64,000 nucleotides of DNA, taken from positions 390,242-454,241 of the forward strand of contig NW_003314301.1 of assembly GCF_000143415.4 (NCBI RefSeq). Reading direction: 5' to 3'. A program made the translations under genes and the position numbers. This document shows positions 11,818-23,516 of this stretch, one piece after another (the first letter of the stretch is position 1; every line of letters begins with the position of its first letter). The notes under the pieces are model-generated. The model was given only the letters and a program-made list of their open reading frames with translations, did no database searches and was not told where the DNA came from. The stretch comes from Selaginella moellendorffii. Taxonomy: Eukaryota > Streptophyta > Lycopodiopsida > Selaginellales > Selaginellaceae.

Positions 11818-12681
11818 GCTCCACTTCTTCCAACAGATAACTTGCCAAAGAGTTTTGATTGGAGGGAGCATGGTGCAATGACCCCTGTGAAGAACCAGGT
11901 AAGTCCTTTTTCTATATGATCTTAAATCTCACATTTAAAAGTTCCAGGGAAGTTGTGGCTCTTGCTGGACTTTTAGCAGCACAGGAGCAGTGGAAGGTGC
12001 CCACTTTCTAAAGTCTAGAGAGCTTATTAGCCTGAGGGAGGAGCAGCTGGTTGACTGTGATCGCATGGTAATTCATTTTTCATAACTTGATCTGAATATG
12101 GTCATGCTGATCCATGATTACTTGGAACCAGGATGGTGGCTGCAAAGGTGGTGACATGTTAAATGCCTACGAGTATATCAAAGCCAAGGGTCTTGAAGCT
12201 GAGGAAGATTATCCTTACCAAGAAGAAAACTACAAGGAGTATATGTTTCCCCATCACCGATGCCACTTCCGCCCAAGCAAGGTGGCTGCCACCATTGCAA
12301 ACTACTCGACAGTGTCTGAGGATGAGGACCAGATTGCTGCAAATCTCGTGAAAAATGGGCCTCTTTCGAGTAAGTAGTGTGTTGCTCTTTGGCAAAAGTT
12401 GACAAGAAAATGTTGTTTCCAATGTGGTCTTTGCAGTTGCGCTCAATGCCAATTACATAATGGATTATATGGGTGGAGTAGCTTGCCCTCGCATTTGCCC
12501 GGGTGGGGACAACATGAACCATGCGGTGCTCCTTGTTGGCTATGGCATGGATGGTGATAAGCCCTACTGGATCCTCAAGAATTCTTGGAGCGAGAACTAT
12601 GGTGAAGATGGTTATTTTAGGTTGTGTCGAGGGTTTGGTGTCTGTGGCATGAACACCAGAGTCTCTACTGTTTCTGCATAG
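11818..12681 (+). pseudogene. Papain-like cysteine protease, 5' part missing (RD19-like)
   Basis: Four exons cover the mature enzyme: 11818-11898, 11948-12067, 12132-12369 and 12437-12681. They read APLLPTDNLPKSFDWREHGA, then [10 protein letters not shown] with the catalytic Cys, DGGCKGGDM, NHAVLLVGYG with the catalytic His, and WILKNSWSENYG with the Asn, ending in TVSA and a stop. All splice junctions keep frame. The normal signal peptide and inhibitory prodomain are absent: the first exon starts exactly where the solo-LTR-like element ends. The loop between QLVDCDRM and DGGCKGG is shorter than in typical RD19 proteases. Either the 5' half has been lost, or distant exons lie upstream of the insert in sequence I could not recognise. 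I call it truncated but otherwise unbroken. Confidence 0.75.
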
Positions 12682-12989
12682 TAGTTACTAGGTATTTAAT
12701 CCAAAAATTTAATATGAACACGTTGTCATAACTATTTTACATGTAGTAAAATTTTATTCTTTTTAAAATTTAGAAACTCCTTGAATTATAGCATCTTTTA
12801 GAGAAGTAACATTGGGTCTTTTCATAAAGAACATTGCAAACAAAAAATGGAGAGCTTCAAGGAATGACTTGTCCCGACAAGCAGGCGCCAACGCAAAGAA
12901 GAGATAACCAGTTATAAATCCTCTAAAACCCAATCCCTTTTATCACGTAAGCATTTAGGGCGTGGCAAAAGACTAGGGGGAGTGTAGCG

Positions 12990-14404
12990 ATGAGGAGAGA
13001 TCCGGAAGGACTGTTAGTGGCGATGGCGAGCTCCATTCCATCTCCCAGCTTGAATCACAAGGCCAAAGATTGGTGGGAGGAGCTCAATCGCTCTAAATCC
13101 TGGCAAGACGGGGTTTTCTACGCACTGGCTGCTCTATATGCCGCCATCGCCATTGTAGCTCTTGTAAGTTCTCCATTTTCTTTCCTTTGTGGGTCTCACT
13201 GTTCTCGGCTGTCTAGGTGCAACTCATCCGGATCCACAGGAGGGTTCGCGACTATGGCTGGACGACTCAAAAGGTGTTCCATTTGCTCAATTTTCTCGTA
13301 TGCGCTGGTAAGTTTCTACCATAGCCAAGGCTTCTTTCTCACGAATGCTTTACCTTTTCCTTGTAGTGCGAGCTAGCGTCTTCCTCTTTCGAAGGCCCGC
13401 TCAGCACGTCGGTCCTCACGTAAGTCTATCTTGAAAATCCAGTAGGAGATGGTTTTCAGTGCCTCAAAACCTTCTCTCTGTCTCCTTTTTTTTTTTTTTT
13501 TGGTGTTTGTGCAGATTCTCCAATCCTTTTTGCTGGACCTTCCCGGTTTGCTTTTCTTCTCGACTTACACACTGCTCGTTTTGTTCTGGGCCGAAATCTT
13601 CTATCAGGTTCAAGTGTATTGTCATTTTTCTTCTTTGTTCTTACAACTCTTTCTCGATCACAGGCTCTAAGTCTTCCCACCGAAAACTTGAGACCCTCGT
13701 TCCTGATCATCAACACGGCAATCTATGTTTTCCAGGTACCCTCCTGCTTTTCTTCATCTGTCATGAAACTAAAAATCTCGTCACAGATTGCGATATGGCT
13801 GATACAATGGTGGGATCCGATGCTTGTGTGGGACATTTTCTCCCGGGTCTTCTTCGCAGGCATGCTAAAATCTTTAAGTTTGTTCTTCTTCTCCTCGCTT
13901 ACAATCGTCACTTTTCTTGCATTGCAGGAGTTTCTTTCGCGGGTGCCTTGGGCTTCCTCTTGTATGGAGGAAGGCTCTTCTTGATGCTACGAAGATTTCC
14001 CATCGAATCAAAGGGACGGAGAAAGAAGCTCCGTGAAGTTGGCTGCGTTACTGCCATTTGCTTTACGTGCTTCACTATTCGCTCTGTGGTGGTATGTATA
14101 TCCTTTCGCTTTCGCAAGTTTTCTAGCAATGGCGCGTTTTTTTTTTTTCTTTTCGTTTGTTTGTTCGCAGGTGGCATGGTCTGCTTTCGACAAGAAGGCT
14201 GAGATTGATGTCCTCTATCATCCAATCTTGAACTTCCTGTACTTTTTGGTAAGTTCTAGTGTAGATGTTTCCAGTACAGTTTTAACTTTAATCATCTCTC
14301 ATTTCCAGCTTGTGGAGATACTCCCGTCGGCTCTCGTGCTCTACATCTTACGCAAGCTCCCAGCAAAAAGAGCCACTTCCACCGCATACAAAGCAATTCG
14401 ATGA
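12990..14404 (+). CDS. TOM1/TOM3-like seven-pass membrane protein
   Basis: Nine exons: 12990-13163, 13217-13307, 13367-13419, 13515-13607, 13664-13735, 13787-13859, 13928-14091, 14171-14248, 14309-14404; about 297 aa, or 286 if the second ATG at 13023 is used. It matches the tobamovirus multiplication 1 family of tonoplast proteins, known as host factors for tobamovirus replication; the normal plant role is less clear. Diagnostic stretches are [70 protein letters not shown] and [17 protein letters not shown]. Intron 6 (13860-13927) has a GC donor (GCAG|GCATGC) instead of GT; using it restores the conserved frame. The gene converges with the peroxidase, leaving 168 bp between stops. Confidence 0.93.
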
Positions 14405-14572
14405 GAAGAGAGTGTTTTTCTTCACAAGAACGAGAAGAAAAATCCGAGAAGAAAAACTCGAGAAGAAAGGATGGACGCGTGTGTACGTGTGTATATTTCA
14501 GTGACTTCTCTGGTAACACAACTTATGATTTTGCATCTTCTGCTACTTTATGTTGCCCTCTGGCTGGTTTAT

Positions 14573-15811
<1,239 letters not shown>

Positions 15812-16101
15812 AGCTTATCTTCTTCCAAGCTTTTCCTGTAAGACAAAAAGAAACATCAAACATCAGCTTTATATACGAGCCTGAGCGTCACAGGAAAACG
15901 TCCTACCTCATTAAATGAAGAACGCGACTGGCTACCATTTGATTTCTGAAAAAGAAGAAACGAGAAAATATTACATGAGCAGCCAACTTAAACGCAACCT
16001 CCTATACACCCGAAGAGCTCTCAAATCACGCTCTTGAATAATCAATCGAAAGAAAATAGCCAAGAGCGTTTCTCAAAAGAAGAAGAAAAAAATTCGCTAT
16101 G

Positions 16102-17584
16102 CTACTCATTGACCCGCATATAAGATGGCTCCGTAACTCGTCTGTAAAGGCCAGTGACTTTGCCTATCACATACTCCACACCCCACTGCAGTAACAATGT
16201 TTCGTCAGAGGACATCAATGCACCCATTCAATAACATAACAAACCTGAATGTTCGAGGGAATAGACCTCCAAAAGTCCATGTGAGGAATCGCCTAGAGAC
16301 CAATTCAAGCCACCGCTTTATGCAATGCCATAGACGAGACAAAGAATTACCTCCACACCGACGATGCCAAGCGCTTTTCTTCGATAAATTGTCGCTGCTA
16401 TCATATACACAACTAGAAAGCACAGTAATCTACAGCAAAGAAAATCATCTGAGAACAATGAGCACAGAATAAAGCATACTTACACAATAAGCAACGTGCT
16501 AAACCACCCGAGGCCTCCGCCATCGAGGCGCGTCACCACAGGACACCCTGCCGGGTGTTTAAGAACTGCTGTCTGAAAATGCAAATGTCAAACACAAAGT
16601 ACGTTTAAGAGTAAAAAAAAAACGCATACGTAGTGGCAGCCATCTCCTGCAACCGAAGTTGGGAGCTGCAAAAGCAAAAACAAACAAAAACAAGTTAGAA
16701 GAAATTAAAAAACACTTTAAGGGACAGTGTTCTTGGACATGAATTAACCTCTTGTTGGCCAGTTCTCTTGCAGTAGACAGATACTGAGAAGGAACACGCG
16801 TCCTGAGAGGTATTGGCCACCATGTCGACGATCAGACCTTGCTCTGGTTTGCGCTTGTCTGAAGATTCGACAAGCAATCAGCTTTTACGTGTCAAGTATT
16901 GTAGCAAGCCACGTACCTATGAGTGAAAACGTCGTAGTCGATGGAAAACCTAAGGTCCTACACAGTGGAAATCCTGGAAGATAATGAAAGTTGCTAGCTC
17001 GAAGCACAAGGAAGATAAAAAAAAAGAACCAAGTACCGGAGTGTGTGACGGCCTCGAGAGCACTGCACGTCTCGCCACAGTGATCGGGTCCTCCGCAACT
17101 CTACTTCCATAAGGTTTAGTGAGCCTCCAATCCATCACAGGAAAACTTTTTTCTCTTGGTTACCTCGCATCTTTGGCAAATGGGAGGATCGTGATTGAAT
17201 TTCATGTGCTCGCATAGCTAGAGAAAAACACAGCAACGAAAAGGAATCACGGGGTTATTTTTTTCTCGCTAAGAACAATGGAGCAAATTTTTTTTCTTCG
17301 TACCTGGAACCAAACGATTGTCTTGTCGCCGTTGGAATCCTTCTGGACCACTTTGTAAAACCTGGAAGGAGAAGAAGCACTCGATGAGAGAGTAACGCCT
17401 GGAAAGGAATGCCATACCCATCTTCGCTGCGCACTCCATGGACAAACCCGCGCAGCGGACCCGCGAGATTATAGCTGTAGCGATAGTTTTCAATGGCTGT
17501 TTCCCAAATGCAAGAATCTGCCCTCACCGAGCTCCTCCACAGCAATACCAGCATCGCGCTCGCGATCGCCACCAGAAAATCCAT
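16102..17584 (-). CDS. ATG27 / mannose-6-phosphate-receptor-like type I membrane protein
   Basis: Eleven small exons, from 17584-17418 down to 16185-16102, all frame-consistent; about 281 aa. Exons: 17584-17418, 17361-17304, 17217-17164, 17100-17037, 16973-16917, 16858-16749, 16665-16630, 16572-16484, 16429-16351, 16292-16245, 16185-16102. A signal peptide is followed by DSCIWETAIENYRYSYNLA, then a Cys-rich lumenal MRH-type region (CGGPDHCGETCSALEAV, IVDMVANTSQDACSFSVSVY, GDGCHY, HPAGCPVV), one membrane span (GWFSTLLIVLLCFLVVYMIA) and a short cytosolic tail ending PSYMRVNE. The layout matches ATG27-like proteins involved in Golgi-endosome traffic and autophagy membrane supply. The start ATG lies about 225 bp from tRNA-Ala. 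The family call rests on architecture and Cys pattern, and no sugar-binding claim is made. Confidence 0.8.
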
Positions 17585-17738
17585 AGAAATCGATAGAGAC
17601 GAGCAGCGCCAGGCCCACGCTCGCCCGCGCGCCCTAGCAAAGAGAACTCGCTGTGGACAATGGGAGCTAAACAACACAGCAAGGCAAAGGTTTCAAAAAT
17701 TAAAAAAAATCTTTGTTAAGCAAAAAATTAAAAGCGTT

Positions 17739-17811
17739 TGGAGATGCCGGGTATCGATCCCGGTGCCTCTCGCATGCTAAGCGAGCGCTCTACCATCTGA
17801 GCTACATCCCC
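17739..17811 (-). tRNA. tRNA-Ala (AGC)
   Basis: The minus strand folds as a 73-nt tRNA. The acceptor stem GGGGATG pairs with CATCTCC (one G-U), followed by the D arm GCTCAGATGGTAGAGC, the anticodon arm TCGCTTAGCATGCGA with anticodon AGC, and the T arm CCGGGATCGATACCCGG containing the B-box. There is no intron, and no encoded CCA, as expected for a nuclear tRNA. A T-run lies just downstream on the minus strand as a Pol III stop. It sits in the short gap between the PsbP-like and ATG27-like genes. Confidence 0.95.
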
Positions 17812-17847
17812 AACGTGAGAATTCTTTCAAAACTTTTTAATCATGAC

Positions 17848-19004
17848 TTAAATCTTGGAGATTTTAAAGGAATCCATTATCCTTCTAAGATCGTCACCCT
17901 CCAATGCGAACGTTCTTTCGGGCGCTTGGAGTCTTAACTGGTAGAGTCGTTTGTTCTCCACGCCCAGCACCGAGATGTAGCGGCGATCCCACTCGATCTT
18001 CATGACGCGGTCTTGGGGAAGGATCGCCATCTGGTTGTTCGTGGCGAAAGATTTGGCGTTCACCTGCGATGGAGCGATCGAATCCATGGAGCTGTGAGCA
18101 CAAATCTTTGACAAAAAGCTTGGCAAATCAACGACAAGAAGAAGAAACAAAAATTGGATCGTGGAAACAATGGAATGGCTTTCTGCAATGACAATCGAGG
18201 ACGAGGGAGAATCGCGCAAGGAAAACCCCAGAAGAAAAGGCGAAGAAGTAGTCACTGGAGAAGATTGGAAGTATCATCAAAGAAGAAAAGCAAAAGAAAG
18301 AATCGATCGAGCTAAAGGGAGATGCTAGAGAAGATTGGAAGAATCATCAATGAAGATAGAAGATAGTGGTAGCAAAAGAAAGAATCGATTGAGCTCGAGG
18401 AGAAGAACTGAGAAGGCCAAGAACTCACCTCCACTTCGTAGAGGAGGCGGCCATCGCCATCCACTCTGGATCGCGACGAGAGAACGTTGATCTCCCTGCG
18501 AACTCCCAGCCTCGTAGACATGAACTCCGTCGACAGCTGCTTGAGCAATCCCTGCGCGGCATCCTGTGGCAATCCCAGCTCCTCGATCGATTGGTATCGC
18601 GAGCTCGACGGCGAGCTCACGTCCACCGTCACCGATTCATCCAGATTCACGGGGCTCCGGAAGAAGCAATCGGCGCCGGCGCCACGGACCTGGAACCACG
18701 ATCCCGGATAGGAGAAGGAGTAGCCATCGAATGGATCCTCGAACACCTTAAACCCTAGCACCTCTCCTCCTTTCTCCGCTGCTAGCGCGAGATCTTGCTC
18801 TTGCAACCCGAGATTTCGATGGAGGATGGAGATCGCGAAGAATGTGGGAGGGAGAAGGATCGATCGGCGGGAAAATGGCGCTGGACCGCAAGAATCTCGA
18901 CAAGAAGAAGAAGAAGAGGAGGAGCACCTGGGAGTGAAATGCGTCGCGTGTGCCCTGTGTGGCAATAACAAGAGTGAAGAGGCGGTCGCCATAGCCAGAG
19001 GCAT
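17848..19004 (-). CDS. PsbP-domain thylakoid lumen protein
   Basis: Two exons (19004-18429 and 18063-17848) give about 263 aa. The N-terminus is a Ser/Arg-rich chloroplast transit region followed by a hydrophobic stretch with alanines before EKGGEVLGF, fitting a bipartite lumen signal. The PsbP fold is seen from GFKVFEDPFDGYSFSYPGSW, through VTVDVSSPSSSRYQSIEELG, to exon 2 (KIEWDRRYISVLGVENKRLY and DDLRRIMDSFKI). PsbP-like proteins assist photosystem assembly or stability. The first in-frame codon of the open frame is GTG, so the ATG at 19004 is chosen; another Met lies at 18992. The 365-bp intron is unusually long for this window and contains a partial tandem duplication. Which PPD subgroup is not resolved. 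Confidence 0.85.
18257..18396. repeat. Imperfect tandem duplication inside an intron
   Basis: Two copies begin GAGAAGATTGGAAG and end AAAGAAAGAATCGAT: about 18,257-18,313 and 18,326-18,396. The second has an extra about 14-bp AAGATAGAAGATAG insertion. The duplication helps explain why this intron is several times longer than others in the window. Confidence 0.8.
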
Positions 19005-19419
19005 ATCCACGAAAGAAGAAGAAAATATCTCCTTTATAATGAAAAGTAAGCTGTCTCTAAATTATTCTGGTATATTCTAATTCTAAACATCACCGTTGGA
19101 TTAAGATATAGACCATTTTAGGGTTCTAAAGGTAACAAAGACGATGAGCCTGTACAACTTTTATCTTCTCTTTTCACCTCGTTTATGTGCCTATAGGTGA
19201 TCGATGGTCTGGGCCGGCTAGCATGAGAAGAAAACTTTAGGAGCAAACCAACAAGAAGAGAATCCTTACATTGCCAAACGCAAATCTTCGTGCCATGACT
19301 TTCAAGCGGATATCGTTTGTGAGAACTCATCGCTGTTTTCTGATTGTGAAGGATCCCGCAGATTTGGAACGCAATCTTATATAGCGAAAGCCCTTCAATG
19401 TAACATTTTTCTAGAATTC

Positions 19420-20440
19420 CAAGTTTGTGAATCACCTGTCTCTCTTTGTGCTGCTGGATGCGATGTGCAATATGTTTTGGGAGGATATAAAGCAAGAGTA
19501 TCCAAATATGCCAGGAGGTGCTTTCAAACGGCCCTACAGGCGGACCAAGACTGAGATATGTACAATTAACAACAGGCCTACTCTTCTGCTCCAGGGGTTA
19601 AAAGAGAGCAAGAATTTGGTCACTTCTCGTAAGCGGTTTGAGGCCTTTAGGACGGAGTTGTGTATTTTCGTTGGAGCCTCTGGAAGCGGGAAGATTATGA
19701 GTTGGCCTCTGAAATATATATATAAATATATATATCTGTGTGTGTGACCTCTCAGAGCATGCACCTCGTGATAAGGGTTCAAAGGACCTCCATTATGTTG
19801 CATTGACGCTTCTTGAGTTATATTCCTGGGACTGGGCCAATTTCTCCTACACCTTTGAGTTGTTGCATTGTCATCGCTAGACTTTATATTTTCAAGGCAT
19901 ACAAGGAACTCCCTGAGGTGGTGGAGCTTTGTCCATTGAATCCCCTCGTACCTTCTTCATGGATTTGTCTGTTCTTTATTAATGAAACGATTGTGTGGGC
20001 CTTCTTCAAACAGTTGAAGTATAGATAGCCTGATCCTTTGGAGTATTTAACGAGGAGTCTTCTTACTCTTGTGAAGTCCAACGATGAGCAAGAACTTGGC
20101 CATGTTTTTGGTGTTTTCTTCATAAGCTAAGCACGTTGAAAAAAGAAATCACGTAGTGGTCTTGGACGAGTGCCAAGTGGTGGCAAATTTGTTGGAGGAC
20201 AGGTTTTTGAGTGTTACCACACAGACTCAGGGCCATTCGATGCTTGACATGCTACTGTTCACTCTATATGAAATCGGTTTTGACAGCGAAGTTATTATAT
20301 CAGGCACTGGCAGACATCCCTTTCTGAAGGCTACAAGGCGATCAAAATCGAAGTCGGAGGTATCTGCAATCAGGTCCTCCGTATACCTTTTGAGTTTGCC
20401 AGCACTTCTAGACTCCCTGAATCCAGTGAAGTTGAAATAA
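19420..20440 (+). pseudogene. Decayed P-loop ATPase relic
   Basis: The plus strand carries protein-like blocks in several frames. About 19,655-19,700 reads LCIFVGASGSGK (Walker A). About 19,880-19,990 reads LYIFKAYKELPEVVELCPL. About 20,155-20,310 reads VVLDECQVVANLLEDR (Walker-B-like LDE) and then IISGTG. The order of Walker A, spacer, LDE-Q and a GTG strand resembles large P-loop ATPases of the kind found in some CRN/RHS-type proteins, but that is only an inference. Stops and frame changes separate the blocks, so no intact product is possible without unrecognised introns. What else the locus once held is unclear. Confidence 0.4.
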
Positions 20441-21512
20441 CTCAACCTATTCTTTGCCCTTGTCACCTGGGGCAGGTATGGGTTCTATGTTACAGCTCTG
20501 CAAATTTTTTTAGAAGAGACTGAGAAAGAGCTTTCTCAGACTCTCTTCTCAATTGACAAGAAAATCAAAACAAGGGAAATTGAGACAGCTCTGGTGCTGT
20601 CAAAAATTGCGGCACACACCAGCCTTGTCTTGCTCAACTGCATCCGACTTGGAGAATCAGGCTATGACATCTTGGCAGTCTCTTCTCTATAAGTTCGGCT
20701 GTAAATCCCTAGTGATTATCCCCGTAGAAGTCTTTCCTTGTGAAGCTCTAGAATCAAAGTTCGTTGTCTAACTGTGCTGGATTCCTCCAAAACCAGTGGT
20801 TTCTCGTCTCCTGAGAAGCATTTTTCCGCATCGATGATGGAACAACTGCCGTGTTGTGTCCCTGCCAACTGCGGTATGGCCAACCCCCACCGTGGTACCC
20901 AGGCGCCCAAGGAGGCCCGATAATCTTTTGTCTAACACTGCCACAAGCTATTCTAAAGATGATCGAGGCGGGTGCTTGATCACTGATGTTATGGACTAAG
21001 CTTGTAAGAACTCTCGATTTTAATGAGGACCTCGACAATTCAAAGTTTTTTGTAGCTTTGCTTGCTCGCTTGCTTGTACCTTCTTTGGCTTCAGCATCAT
21101 TGCCGTGAGCCTTGCTTCTTTCTGGCTGCCGCTTCCACCATATACACGTCTGTGTTCCTCTCTGTCGAGAGAAACCAAAGCTTGTTTAGTCATCAAGAAC
21201 CGCTTGAAAGACACGATGGCTGGATCCTCAAGGATCCCTGGAATCTAGTGACGAGCTCACGTCCCAGGCTCGAAACACAAACATCCGCTCCTGGGCACTT
21301 GGGCGACGACCAACAACATCCTTCACCACCCTCCAGCTTATAGTACCGTGGTAAGGCTCCGTGTTCCCGGTGCAAAAGAATACGAGCTGCTTCGCCACCG
21401 CCGGGTACTCGTCGTCCTCCCTCTTATCTAAGCAAAGTCGCACAAAGTCTCGAAAGCTCTCCAGCATCGCCGGCTCCAGCTGACCATTGCCACGATCAAA
21501 CACCACGGGCGA
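20441..21512. other. Unresolved region with a minus-strand coding-like stretch
   Basis: About 21,228-21,506 on the minus strand reads as a clean 92-codon frame containing ESFRDFVRLCLDKREDDEYP and QLVFFCTGNTEPYHGTISW. A second minus-strand frame, 21,020-21,214, contains LDREEHRRVYGGSGSQKEAR. I do not recognise either. They may be exons of one decayed gene. Nothing else supported is present. Confidence 0.35.
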
Positions 21513-21725
21513 TTGGGCTGTGGATGTGATAATTTGATAATGGGCATTCTACGTCTTGATCCCAGGAAGAGATGGACACTAGATCAAGTGATCAAGCATC
21601 CTTGGATTTTGGACAGTTCTCCAAGATCCAAAGAAGGTGTCCGATTTGGACAGTTTTGGAGAACTGTCCAAAATCCAAAGAAGCTACAGCTAAGACCAGA
21701 AGGTGGTAAGAAACAAAATCTATAA
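21513..21725 (+). pseudogene. Protein-kinase C-lobe fragment
   Basis: The frame contains LIMGILRLDPRKRWTLDQV followed by IKHPWILDSS, the typical subdomain XI end of a Ser/Thr kinase ('L..LDP.KR.TL...L.HPWI'). Everything upstream of subdomain XI is missing, and the tail runs straight into an inverted repeat and stops. It is a gene remnant. Confidence 0.6.
21602..21678. repeat. Perfect 23-bp inverted repeat (hairpin)
   Basis: TTGGATTTTGGACAGTTCTC plus CAA (21,602-21,624) is the exact reverse complement of 21,656-21,678, separated by 31 bp. The two arms could form a stable hairpin in DNA or in a transcript. It overlaps the end of the kinase fragment. Confidence 0.85.
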
Positions 21726-21875
21726 TTTTAACGTGAGCATATTAAAGGTAAAATACTATAAACATGTTTATAATTTAAACATTGGATGTAAAATTTCAAC
21801 TAAAATAAAAATAATAAAAAATCTAAAAGATGGCGTCAGTGTTAAACTTAAATATGTTTTAAGCTTATAACAACG

Positions 21876-23450
21876 ATGGAGGAATTAGGGTTCCTTGGCG
21901 ATAGTGATGCTCCAGCGAGAGAAAGGGGGGCGATATCGCCAAGCCTTCGATCTCTCATCGATGCGCCGGGAAGAAGGATGATTCGCAGCAGCCGCAGTTT
22001 CCTCTCGGCCCTGATTTGGTCCCTGGCGGCATGGATTCTCGTCATGCAGCTCTACATGGCGTTCTTCCCGCCCCAGCTCGTGCTCTTCGACGATCCTCGC
22101 TCGCACAGGCGCGGCGGCGGGAGCTTCGTCAGGACGGAGGAGCGGATGATGCGATCGCTGGGCGGCGGCGAGGGGAGGTACGAGAATCTCACAATGCTGG
22201 AGAAGGAAGAAATTTTCAAGGCTTCTTCCGCGAGGAATGTGTCCGATTTTCCAGACATTGGCCTCGTTCTAGATCCTGTCAATGCTCCAGCGCAGGATAG
22301 GAATTTTTTTTTCCCAGGAAGGCACTGGCTCGACTCCAGCGGGAATTCCATTCAAGCACATGGTGGAGGAATTCTTTATGTTCCAAGCACTGGAATTTTT
22401 TATTGGTATGGTGAGAACAAGGATGGACCTACATACTACGCTCCCACGGAATACGAGTCTCTAGCCAGAGTAAGCATCTCTCTCTTTCTTTTTTCGTTAG
22501 ATCTAGCTCTCGAGTGAGAAAAACTTTCTAGATCGAGAGAGTTTCCTTTCGTACAAAGATGGACTGATAGTTTCTTTTTTAATGAAAACTCACAGGTTGA
22601 TCTCATTGGAGTGAGTTGCTACTCCTCCAAAGATCTCTGGCTCTGGAAGTACGAGGGACTCGTTCTCGAAGGTGACAAGGAAGACGAGAGCAGTGACTTA
22701 TACTACAAGAACGTTTTGGAGAGGCCGAAAGTTATCTACAACGAACGAAGCCAGCAGTACGTGATGTGGCTACACATTGACAGTGCAAACTACACCAAAG
22801 CTTCGCTGGGTGTCGCTGTAAGTTCTCGACCGGAGGGGCCGTTTGAGTTCTTGGGAAGCAAGCAGCCTCACGCTTTCGAGAGCAGGGACATGACAGTGTT
22901 TAAGGACGAAGATGGCACGGCTTACGTCGTTTACTCCTCGGAAGGGAACAGTGCTCTACACATCACTCCGCTGCAAGACGACTATCTCGAGTTCCGGAAC
23001 GTCATGTCGAGGGTGTTTGTGGATCAACACAGGGAAGCTCCAGCAGTTTTCAAGCATCGCGGGATTTACTACATGGTCACCTCCGATTGTACAGGATGGG
23101 CTCCAAACACAGCTTTGGTTCATGTAGCGGAGAACATGCTGGGACCTTGGGAAACTGCCGGGAATCCATGCGTGGGTGGAACGTCGTGGTTTAGATCGAC
23201 GACTTTCTTCTCGCAGGGAAGTTTTGTTCTTCCGTTGCCTGGGCTTCCCAACACTTTCCTCTTCATGGCGGATAGGTGGAACTCTACAGAGTTGCGGCAC
23301 TCGAGATATGTTTGGTTGCCACTTACGGTGGATGGACCGGTTGACGAGCCAGTGGAAGGCTTGTTTGAGTTCCCGTTTTGGTGGAGGGTCTCCATACGAT
23401 GGTACTCGAGATGGAAGCTGCCGGTGGATTGGGAGAAGAACAAACCGTGA
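21876..23450 (+). CDS. Golgi GH43 family galactan exo-beta-1,3-galactosidase-like protein
   Basis: Two exons (21876-22469 and 22596-23450) give about 482 aa. An N-terminal cytosolic stretch is followed by one membrane anchor (FLSALIWSLAAWILVMQLYM), so it is a type II Golgi protein. The five-bladed GH43 domain starts near IQAHGGGILYVPSTGIFYWY. DMTVFKDEDGTAYVVYSSEG and HREAPAVFKHRGIYYMVTSD follow; the Glu in REAP is the likely catalytic acid, and Asp residues in the first and middle blades complete the site. Plant members trim beta-1,3-galactan side chains of arabinogalactan proteins. The upstream 150 bp is strongly AT-rich promoter-like DNA. Only 66 bp separate the stop codon from the start of the PPR gene on the same strand. 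Confidence 0.88.
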
Positions 23451-23516
23451 CAGGGTCTCCATGTAGGGTTTATATATGGAGGAAAGGCAAGCGCAGGTGG
23501 AGAAAAATGCGAACGA

